Below the pieces are notes generated by a model. The model saw nothing but the letters and a program-made list of their open reading frames with translations, was not told the DNA's origin and ran no database searches. Shown here piece after piece: positions 11,086 to 20,389 of a stretch of 22,331 nt of DNA (its first letter is position 1; each line of letters starts with the position of its first letter). Position numbers and translations under genes: made by a program. The DNA is from Saksenaea vasiformis B4078 (Eukaryota > Mucoromycota > Mucoromycetes > Mucorales > Saksenaeaceae): positions 1-22,331 of the forward strand of contig JNDT01000803.1 in the NCBI GenBank assembly GCA_000697055.1, given 5' to 3'.

Positions 11086-14000
11086 CTAGGCTTGCGTAGA
11101 ATCATGTTCTGCTTCTTGTGCTGCAAGCTTCTCCTCTAATTTCCGAACACGTTCTTCCAGCTTTTCAATTCTCTCTTTCGTAGCCTGCTCATCTGGGATA
11201 GTGCTGCTATCGCGTAGTTCCTTGATTTTCCGGTCTAGCCATGCTTGATCGTCTTTGGAGTACATCGCTCGCGTTGATTCGATACTGTCGATGGCTGACT
11301 TCGCCTGAAGAGCCACAATGGATTCTGCAGCCTCAGATCTTACCGGTGGATTGGGATCACGGACAAGATCGGCTATTAAATAACGTTATTCAAATGTATC
11401 CCCGTTTAGGCAAAACCCTACTGAAAGTTTCGATCGCTTGTTTCTTCAACCGTTCCTCCTGCCATTCAGCAGAGTAACGCAGACCAGCCAAGGCAGACGG
11501 CCTGGCCAGAACTGGTTCAATATTGTAACCAACGCGAGTAATCAGGTATTTGAAAGCTTCTTCACTGCGATGGTACCCGAGAGCTTATAGTAATTTATGA
11601 GCTTTTAGATCAGTGCTTTCGTTATGTATATTACCTTTCAAAGCGCCACCTCGAACAATCGCGTGCTGCCCTATCTTGGTATTGTCCTTTGCGACTTCCA
11701 ATAGATAAGGAAGATCCTCAGCTTCATTCTGGATTGCAAGGGCAATCAATGCAGCGGCGTGAGCTCTGAGGAAAGCGTTATCGTTGTTTTGCTCCGGTTG
11801 ATTCTAGTTATTTATAGCCTTACCTGTAAGGCAGAGTACCAGGTCTTTGGAGGAAACGAAGAACCGCTGCACGGACGGTAGCGTCCCGCACGCGGCAAGA
11901 AGACAATATGGGCGCCAAAGCTAGAGGATCCTGCTCATTGTCAACGATCTCTGCTAAAATCTGAAGGCTGAAATCACTCTTCAGCTTAGCCAACGCAGCA
12001 GCAACTAGACATGTTGTCAGAAAAGATGGAGATCTGCACCGCTGAACTCACCTTGGACACGAACGCCGTAAAAAGGTTCCTGGACGATGATCTCTCGAAC
12101 AGCCTTCAAAGCAGGGCGGGATCCACCTTTAATCAATTCCTGATAGGCACGAATACGGTTCACAACATCCTTGGCGGTTTTTGCAGTATTAATCAACACA
12201 TCCCGGTCAGCGGTCAGGTCTAAAGTAAAAAGCACACGCCCATCTGGGTCGACACGAAGGGTCTGAGGGCTGACTCCATTCTTCAAATTGATATAGGTTG
12301 TAACGCTTGGATCACGATCGAAATGCACCGTAGAAGTATACTTCTCACCCTGATCATCTGTCAACTCCAACTCCAGATCAAATTCAAACAAGGGAATTTG
12401 GTGATGTTCATCGACTTGTGTTTGTGAAAGAATAACTTTGACTCGGTTCTGCACTTTGTCATACTCATATTCACCCTTCAGCTTGGGAAAACCTTTGGAT
12501 AGAAGCCACTCATCAAAAAAGCGTGTCAGGTTGAGACCTGATACTTTCTCCAGAACCCCCTGGAAATCGGTGGTTGTTACAGTCTTCGTATAATAAAGCT
12601 CGATATACTGTTTCACACCCTTCCAGAATGCATCATCACCGAGGATCTTTCTGAGCATATGGATACGCCACGCGCCGCCGGGGTACGTGTGCATATCAAA
12701 CATGTCCCACGAAGAATCGTACTTGCGTGTTACAATAGGACGCTAAGAAAAGCAAGTTGAGTAGGTCATAAGCAACTGCATTAAGAAAGAGGCGTTGTCA
12801 CATACCATGTATTTGCTGCATTCCCGGATATAGCCGTTTGCATTAACAAGCATTTCATAACGAAAGTCGTCTTCTGAACACTTGTCTTCTAGCCAACCTG
12901 CCAGACATGCATAAGTTTACTACTCACTGCATGCAATCAAAGCATTTTGTACACTTACATGACTCCATGTACGTAGCCCAGCTTTCCTGCATAGCCATGC
13001 CAATGTCAGTTACGACCTGTAATAAATTAATAGCAAACTCTTTACCTTTAACCATGCATGTTCGAAATGACGAATAACAAGCAAGTCACCAAAGTAGGTA
13101 TGCGCTAAGTATCGTAAATGAGTAACGGCATAGTTATTGGTTCTCGTATGTGTACCCATTTCATGGACGTTGACAAGATCCGTGAGGTATTGGCGTTCGC
13201 GTGCATTGACTTCATCTAAAATAAAGGTGTCTGTCCATGTTACCTGCATTATAAACTTGTTTAGAACAATACAAAATTGGGGTAAAGGTTTAATTCACCA
13301 ATGAAATATTCTCCATGGCGCCTCGGATGGCGGGCAAGGCAATCTGATAGTATTTTGTCCATGGAACTATATTCAGGTAAACACCGGCATGAGAAGAAGT
13401 TTTTTGTTTTACATCCTGCATGACTTACACGAGACTTGTACTCTATCCTGCAACCAACGCATCATAGTAGGGGTTTTGTTGAACGCCCTGCTTAGATCTG
13501 CTGCTTGGTGACCTTTGGCTGTGTAGTACTGCAGACAGCAAACAAAGATACGGTTGTTACACACAACGATTTTAGGTCCCGTTGAACCCAAAAAGAGAGT
13601 TTCTTACCTTAATTGGCTTTCCATCAACTTCGCCGTCGTCTACCACAACGAAATCACCAACGGCAAAGCATACCAGATAAGAGGGACTATTGGATATGTA
13701 CTAAGTATTTGCTCCGTTCCCACGAAATTTTTCATACCACGGATGCTTGAGCTCCCAGTAAGTAGTGATATACCCATTTTTTTCTTCTTGAGATACCAAT
13801 GTACCATTGGCTAAAGATGTATAGGCCTTCGGAGCTGTGATCGCCCATGTCAATGTGGTCCGAACAGTCGGGTAATCCACTGTGGGTAACCAGTGACGCG
13901 CCCTGCAAGGGTCATGGTTACTTCTGTATCCAAGGGGATGGAACTTAAAACATACTTTTCAGGTTCATGGTCAGTAATGGCCCAGTGCGTTTTAACGCCC

Positions 14001-14458
14001 GGAATAGAATCTTCCTTATGGAAATACAATCCAGCAACAGGATCATCGAGTGTGTACTCAATCACCACGTCTCTCTTTTCTTCTACTTCGAAGGGTTTGT
14101 CCCAGAGCAATCTGATGTGGTGGCCGTCGTACGTATGGGTCACGCCTTCACCAAACACAGCCACATTTTCGAATTCTTCTGCATTTAATGTAATTGTAGA
14201 GCGCTCTGTTTTGGAACGAACAAGAGCGTGTCCACTGTGACGGAAAGTTAAGGTGACTTTGCCTTCAAGGGCCTTTTCTTCGAGATCATGGAACCCCAAA
14301 CGAATATCTACGATTATGGTTAGTAGGGAAAACTATGATAGGGAATTACCAAGGTGAATTGGCTCGATCACAGTATGAGGAGCGTATTGGTTAGTGGCAT
14401 TAACAGAATAAAAATCAGAAGAACTATGGTTCTTCTCTTTGCAACAGAGGCTTGGCAT
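11086..14458 (-). CDS. M1-family zinc aminopeptidase, fifteen exons
   Basis: A metallo-aminopeptidase that removes N-terminal residues from peptides, probably cytosolic (no signal peptide or membrane segment). Exons (minus): 14458-14350, 14307-13956, 13902-13738, 13686-13608, 13528-13429, 13366-13299, 13243-13156, 13104-13046, 12986-12959, 12897-12806, 12742-12052, 12004-11824, 11765-11635, 11583-11422, 11372-11086; they join in phase to 863 aa. The substrate motif GAMEN is at 284-288. The zinc site HEMAH is at 318-322, with the third ligand Glu341 in KESWATY (HEXXH-x18-E). The catalytic Tyr is probably Y400 in TYPGGAWRIHML. After the beta domain (LTRFFDEWLLSKGFPKLK) comes a HEAT-like helical C domain, then a short charged coiled coil (ERIEKLEERVRKLEEKLAAQ) before the stop. 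It resembles the subgroup of bacterial cold-active M1 aminopeptidases rather than classical yeast Ape2. Two introns are multiples of three; the one at 13105-13155 lies inside the HEXXH motif and is stop-free. Confidence 0.95.
14308..14349 (-). other. Intron with textbook branch site in the M1 gene
   Basis: A 42-base intron between the first two exons. On the minus strand it starts GTAATT, contains CTACTAACC (perfect TACTAAC branch sequence) and ends GTAG. It fixes the start exon, since the ATG at 14458 joins in phase to the conserved frame. Confidence 0.85.
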
Positions 14459-15159
14459 GTTTTATCCTAAACGTGAAAGAAAAGAGAAAGAGCTGTGCGT
14501 AACATTTGATGGAAGAAACTGTGTGACTTTTCACTTAGTCCAAAAAAAAAATCATGCACATTGCGTTGACACAAAAGAAAAGCGCTATTTGAAATGTATA
14601 TATATATAGATAGATGGGTGCTGGCGTGTCAAACACTGCCAAAACTCGTGATACAGTCAGTGACCTGCAGAAGAGAAATACATCACAGCATTGTTGGTTG
14701 GCATCATGCTTTGCACCCTAACTCTATGTTTCACGTTTTAGCAAGGGATGTCCTTTGTGGGAGCAAGGAAGGTTTATAGTTGACTTTTGTCCTTGATCTT
14801 ACACCATGACTCATCTTAATAGTTCCTGTGAATTTTTGCGAAGTCATTGATTTATAAGCGGACACAGGTGTATCTGTTGTCAAACGGTGGCATACATGAG
14901 TTGTGTCTCAGAATATATATCTTTTTTTTACTCTGTGAATGGACCACAAAGGTATATTGATGTGATAATTGGCATTGAATAATGATAAGAGAAGTCCATG
15001 TGAGGAAATGGTATAGTCGGCTCAAGCTGCCGTATTAGATAGTACTTTATTCGAAGAGGGTAATCCGTTTGATTTCGATTGGCTGGACATAACAAAAGGA
15101 ACAGTTTGAAATCTCAACTTGTACACACGAGCGTCAAGCAAATACTGGCTTGTTCGTTA
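14459..15159. other. Intergenic region, promoter side of the M1 gene
   Basis: 700 bases with a short TATA/GATA simple repeat (about 14596-14614) and A/T tracts. It should carry the peptidase promoter. Small open frames such as 14594-14779 have no support. Confidence 0.5.
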
Positions 15160-15623
15160 TTATTGTAAACAGCGAACTTCGAAAGAAACATTTGCGTCCA
15201 CCATCTTATTGTTCTGCGTTAACTCCAAATGAATCTTTCGCCGAGGAGCTAGGCTTTTGTGCCGAGAAGCAGATACTTCTACATCAAACCAAAAGTGTCT
15301 TGCGCTGGTTCCTTGTGATAGGTTCCCCAACCCACCAATCGGAACGCGTAAAACTACAGTGTTTAAAGGAACGCATGAATTTTTTTCTTCGGCTCTGACC
15401 ACATCCTCGGTATGTGCTTTTAACGAACTATACCTCAGGAGTACTCATGTATCATTGCTTACCTTTTAGACCATACGAGCTCTGTCCCGAGCCGTCTCGG
15501 CCGCGATGACGTTGTTAATCCGTCGCGTAAGTTGTCCTACTCAGCATCACAATAGGTCGCCGTAGTTTGAATCGTTTCAATACCTATGCAGTCCGCTTCA
15601 ACTGGTCGTTCACTCATGTCCAT
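15160..15623 (-). CDS. Doubtful small gene, unknown product
   Basis: Minus-strand open pieces read like protein and can be joined in phase. ATG at 15623 gives MDMSERPVEADCIGIETIQ..., interrupted by an in-frame TAG at 15539-15537. A 45-base GTAGGA...CCGAG intron (15540-15496) would remove it. A second, only 35-base intron (about 15464-15430) would join WSK to the open frame that runs to TAA at 15160 (with GGLGNLSQGTSARHFWFDVE inside). The product would be about 127 aa. Both introns are weak and the second is shorter than any other in the window, so this may be a decayed gene or chance. I recognise no family. Confidence 0.3.
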
Positions 15624-15993
15624 CTCCTCCTCACCCACTACATAGTTGGTATGGCAGCCTTGAATAACATGGGATTACCCTTTGGGTTAAGTAAAATGAC
15701 AAAATAGTATCCTGCTTACTATACTGATGACCACATGTTTAATCCCCTCCCTTGGCGCAAAGATGGCCCTTCATGGACGCGTAATTTGTTTAGAGTAAAA
15801 AATTGTTCAATAAATAGTAGAAGAGTTAGCTACATCATCATCATGATGAAGGCTATTCAGTTTGAATTAACTGCAGCACTTTCTAGTCATTAACTTTAGC
15901 TCTGTTGCTTATATCAATCGGCTATTTATACAAAGTGAATCATATCCATCTTACAGGAAACAAATTTACATATGTACATCGGTGTCTGTTTGC
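15624..15993. other. Intergenic stretch downstream of the phosphatase gene
   Basis: 370 bases, AT-rich, with a small CATCATCATCATGATGA repeat near 15835. It should include the phosphatase 3' untranslated region. An open minus-strand stretch runs just above the ATG at 15623, but no further exon could be fixed. Confidence 0.45.
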
Positions 15994-18510
15994 TCATATT
16001 TCAACTAATATTACGGTACAGTCGTCGTAATCTTGTAAGGTTGGCGCGAAAAATCCATTGGCACTCTCTCTATTTGCAAAATACCGTGCTGCGTTCACGA
16101 GCGTCCGTTCTTTTATCTTACGTTCCGTAATTTCATCTGAACCTAATACAGACGGCGAAACTGGGACTCCCTTCGGTTCAGTAGCGATTTCCTCTGGTCC
16201 ATGATCCATGGACTCGGACGATGACTCGTGCAGTTGCTTTTCACCACCTTGTGGTGCTACGTCTGACATATGCACGTCTATCAACCCTTCATCCTTCGCT
16301 ACTGCATTTTTCTTTTGATCTTCCTCCCCATTTTGCCGTAAGTCGCCTGCAATCTTTTCACCATCCTCAATCATCTGTCCAATTATCCTCGCAATAGCTT
16401 TGTTCTGTTTCTTCGCCGTTTCTTCATACATATAATCGAATGTACCATCGGTACTCATGAACAGAAAGTGGCGGCGTCGATTCTCGTACGTGTGGGAGCT
16501 AACGCTTGTCCGGTTATTGCCACTATCGCCATGGTCCGCTATGTGAAAGAAATTTACGTCTGGCTGACATGATATAATCTTCCGGTTTGGCACCATTTTG
16601 AAATCCAAGTCCCCACAGGAGCGAGCAACGTTCAAGGATGGAACACGCCTGCGTGTTCGCACCTTGTACTGGCCAGCGTATGCTCGCAATGGACTACATG
16701 ACATAGGATTTTCCACATGAGTATAACCATTCGATTGGTCATCGGGGCAACGTTTAGGTCGGATTCTTGCATTTCTCAAGGCAACTCGTTTCGTATGGCG
16801 GCTCCCATCTTCCCGTAGCTTATCCAATTCCACCTTGATGACGCGGTTTTGAATCGAGTCAACAAATTCACCTCCGTTTTCAATAACTTCACGAGCGAGA
16901 TGTTCTAGATAAGGTTTATGATCCAATGATGCAAACACGACATCCATTCTATAATTGTCATCATTGCCGCTCTGATAAGAGCAATCGTCTATATCATCTG
17001 AAGATGTTACAACTTCAGGTGCTGAAATCAATACTGAGCGAGAATCGCCGACGTTCACATTGATAAGCCATTCTCCAAAAAAAATGTTGATAATCAGTGT
17101 ACAACCATCATTATCGACACGCGACTTGTCTAAACGCTGCTGATCACTCGGCCCAGCCTGTTCTTCATGTTCATTTCTAGTACTATCAGATTCGTAGCTC
17201 TCATCCATCTGCACGTCTTGTTCCGCCTGTGTTTTCATTTGTTTTCGTTTGATGTCCAGATACTCCTCATCCAATTCTTCTACCATCCGCTTGACATCGC
17301 GTTCAAATTGCTGCTGTATCGCACTAGCGACAAATGTTACAGGGTCGTAGTTGAGACAGACTTTCTGAACAGCTGATGGCGTGTTGCGTACGAAAAATTC
17401 TGAACAACCTTGACCACCGTGCCCATCTGCCAAGATATACATGCGACCAACGACGCTTTCCTTGATAATAATGTCTGCTACACGAAATTTGTCCTCGCAA
17501 TGCAGCTTGGGAATCTTTATCTTATCATGTGAGCGGAAACGAGGATACGAGTAACCTTTTTGCTGAGCGATTCCAAAATGAGCTGCAATAGGGTATTCAG
17601 TAAAATTGATATAGTCGATATAATCCATATCAAGAGGTGATGGTGAATAGAGTAGTGAATAACTGTTAATTGTGTCTTGTTCCGGCGGTGCAGCTGGTGA
17701 TGTAGGTGAATCATTCCCATCCAGTATCTCCTCTTCTTCGGATAATTCCATTGAGATAAAAGCACTAATCAACGCGGGTATCAATGTAAGTTACAGAAAA
17801 GTCGAGGCTTACTCAAATTCGTCCAGATCGGAGATGCTTTCTGTAATGCATATCTCCTGCTGTTGGGTTTTCTTAGATTTCGTGGGATTACTTTTCGAAC
17901 GTCGTCTGGCTGTACTCGAGACCTTGTCAGGACAGTAGATTGCTGGTGCTCTACGTTGGCGCTTTCCAAGTGGACGTACACTCTCCAAGTCAGATGTAGA
18001 ACGTTGCGTTGGCTTAATTACGATAGGCTCCTCAGGCAGTGATTGCTTTGGAGGTAAGGTTACGCCATTTAGTACAGACCCGGAAATGGAGTACTTAGTA
18101 TGGCGCCCAGTGCCTTCTTTCTGGATGCAAAACGGATCCAACTCGTGTAATTCCCTGGCCACTTTCCGCGCCGTCGAAATAATACCCTGAATCGTGCTCT
18201 TTGGTGTTTCGCCTCTACAACAAGTACGGAATCAGTTACCCAGAGCCATATATCTCCTGATGGAAAGCAGCGCGCAATGCCTTTTTAAGTCTCTCTCTCC
18301 GTGTAATAGTCACCTGAGAACAAGGAGATTCAGAGCTCGGACAGCTGTTACGAGTTGACCAGCACTTAAGGATGGGTTACCGTAATGGAACAAAGCTGCC
18401 ACTACATTCATGAAGGAACTGTTCGCTCTGAGCTGCTCATGTATGTTCAGCTGTGCAAGTTCTGTGTCTACCGTCTCCATGGGCTCCCCTTCTGTTACTT
18501 TACTGCCCAT
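15994..18510 (-). CDS. PP2C-type protein phosphatase with N-terminal HARE-HTH-like winged helix, three exons
   Basis: Exons (minus): 18510-18314, 18214-17813, 17764-15994, in phase, 789 aa. Residues about 30-112 (FMNVVAALFHYGNPSLSAGQ; RGETPKSTIQGIISTARK; ELDPFCIQKEG then RHTKYSIS) look like a HARE-HTH/ASX-type winged helix, found in chromatin and transcription proteins. Basic segments RPLGKRQRR and TARRRSK suggest nuclear location. From about 270 to the end lies a metal-dependent Ser/Thr phosphatase of PP2C type: HCEDKF (Glu290-Asp291), LADGHGGQG (313-317), DNDGCTL, VNVGDSRSVL, LDHKPYLEHLAREVIENGG, LNVARSCGDLDFK, FMSTDGTFDY and DYDDCTVILVEI. All metal-binding acidic positions appear kept, so activity is likely. 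Long acidic or Gln-rich inserts separate the motifs. The helix-turn-helix could bring the phosphatase to chromatin; that is inference. Confidence 0.88.
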
Positions 18511-18713
18511 GAAGCAAATTCATATCGGCCAATAATTGACCGGATATTCCTTATAAAGCGTGACGGTCCCATGCCGCTACAGGATTTTGCGTGTGACTTT
18601 GCGCCGGCTGCTAATGAATTTTGCGCCAGTAACCAGAGCTTTTTTTGCGTTGCATGAACTCCGCCATTTGCAAAGAAAAGGGTAGTAGCAAACTCATCTT
18701 TTACTTCTTCGAC
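18511..18713. promoter_or_regulatory. Probable divergent upstream region
   Basis: 203 bases between the phosphatase start (minus) and the dead transposase (plus). It must contain the phosphatase promoter or 5' leader. No TATA box or named site was identified with confidence. Confidence 0.35.
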
Positions 18714-19888
18714 ATGAATGCTCTACGTGAACACATGGAGGCTGATGGCGCTCCATCGAATGTAAATGATGTCACCTCATTCGATGTTGATATGTCTGCG
18801 GATGATACACAAAACGAGTGGGCAGAACTGTCTCGTTCAAACCCATCCGTTTTAACTGAAAGATGGCGGGAAGGAGGTAGTCATGTAGACGCCAACCTTA
18901 TGCGAATGCGTGCATCGGCAGAAGCCTCATTATTTGCTGGTAATAATAGAGATGAAAGCTTAACAGACTTTGTCCACTTTCCGAACAGGCCATGCGTGCA
19001 GCATGAGCATGAAGCTAGAACGAGAGGTTCATATAGAAAATACGCCCCATAGCAAATCGAAAAGCTGTTTGATTTGGTGATTGGAAAAGGACGAACAGCC
19101 AAGAAAGCATCGCTCATCACAGGTATAAATATCTCAACCACTCAACATTATATCAAAAATACAACCGGGATGAAGAAGGATGTATACCTGGTGTTCAGAG
19201 AAGGCCTCGTACTAGATGTTATGATAAGCTGACTGGAACTCATTCCCAGTTTCTTGTAGATTACATAAATAAAGATCCGAATTCCATCCTGACTGACATG
19301 AAGAAAATCTTATGTGATACGTTTCAAGGGTTAACCATCTTAGTATCAGCGCTGCATAGACATTTAGTCAGTAAATTCCGTAGAATTCTGAAAAAGCTGG
19401 AAAAGCTTTTTGCAACGAGGAATTCTGACTGGGCCATAGCTTTGCGAAAAGAGAAAGTTGCAGAATGGGGAAAAGATGCAAGCCTTGGACTTCACTAAGC
19501 ATTGCGTCTTTATCGATGAAGCTGGTTTCAGCTTGCGTACTCAAAGAAATTTTGGTCGTTCTGTGAACGGAACTGCAGCGACAGGCACTATACCAACTGA
19601 AAAGGGAGTTATGATTACTGTATTAGGCACCATATCTGAGGCTGGAGTAATAGATATATCCTTGAAGAAACTGGAATAAGTGCTGCATCCGAAGAGCGGA
19701 GGCTTAACGAAAAGGAAGCACAGAAGGTCAGTAGTTGAACTGATAAAATGAAGGCGATGAAGTTACCGGATAGAGGTGGACGACAGGCATCAATTGAAGG
19801 ATCAGGCGCTGTTCGCGATGTTATTGAAGACGTCTTGTCAGAGTTAAAAGCGGGTATTAGGAGAAACCAATTCAAAGCAGATAAATAA
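18714..19888 (+). pseudogene. Decayed Tc1-like DDE transposase
   Basis: The fragments match a transposase family common in Mucorales. After an acidic N terminus (ATG 18714) comes SYRKYAP, then a nonsense TAG at 19050-19052, then QIEKLFDLVIGKGRTAKK and an HTH (ASLITGINISTTQHYIK). A one-base loss in the A run near 19155 shifts frame; the next frame carries KYNRDEEG, HSQFLVDYINKDPNSILTDM and LVSALHRHLV. Another shift near 19470-19485 leads to HCVFIDEAGFSLRTQRNFGR, whose IDEAG holds the first catalytic Asp. The domain then collapses: after DISLKK only VRDVIED and SELKAGIRRN (ending in TAA at 19886-19888) remain, so the parts with the other two acidic residues are deleted. It cannot make an active enzyme. 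It differs from the transposase at 1-485. Confidence 0.85.
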
Positions 19889-20389
19889 CCTATGGACCGA
19901 ATCTGAGTCAGTAAACAAAGTGTAGAGATCAGGTTGCTTTAACGAGTGATCACTCTGTTCTCTGTATGACTCAGTTAACTTCTCGGAATCAGCGCCATTA
20001 ACAACAGGCGAGACTTATTGTGTATTCCACGATTTCTGTATTACATCGACAAAAACATAATTATTTATTTAACAATGAGCAAGTGACGTCTGTTCTACTG
20101 TTCTGCTCCTAACGAGAAGGTGACTGCATGTGAGATACAAAATGTTGTCAAAAGCAAAACCGGACCAAAATTCAGAAGACATCTTTTTTCTTCGCCTACA
20201 CTCTTCCTTTTTTTTAATCATGATGCTTTCAGATATGTACGACTTCATTGAACTGCTCTCGGCTCTGTTTATTTCAGCAAGCATCATTGTTTATCCGCCA
20301 TTACTATACACAGCGTTCAAAAAAGCGGAGAAAAAAACAAAAACAAGAGGAAGCTGTCAGTGAAGGTATGTCATCAGACTATATAGTAT
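19889..20389. other. Region between dead transposase and Fanzor gene
   Basis: 501 bases. It contains a perfect 12-base palindrome GAGTGATCACTC (19944-19955), flanked by CTGAGTCA (19903-19910) and TGACTCAG (19967-19974), which contain AP-1/Gcn4-type sites TGAGTCA/TGACTCA. A lysine-rich open stretch just before a consensus donor GTATGT (20366) may be an upstream Fanzor exon: joined to an AAAG acceptor at 20405 (40-base intron) it enters the Fanzor frame in phase. No start codon for it could be fixed. The 77-codon frame at 20130-20363 has no recognisable motif. Confidence 0.45.

Noticed and set aside
13893..14240. 115-codon plus-strand frame
   Set aside because: Antisense to the N-terminal exons of the M1 peptidase.
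20130..20363. 77-codon frame with a hydrophobic stretch before the Fanzor gene
   Set aside because: The hydrophobic run coincides with a pyrimidine-rich acceptor-like tract (TTTATTTCAG at 20268-20277) and no homologous motif is visible.
20279..20365. Exon starting ATGATGCTTTCAGATAT joined by a 41-base intron to this segment as the Fanzor start
   Set aside because: It ends in phase 0, and the only in-phase acceptor downstream would make a 21-base intron, which is not workable.
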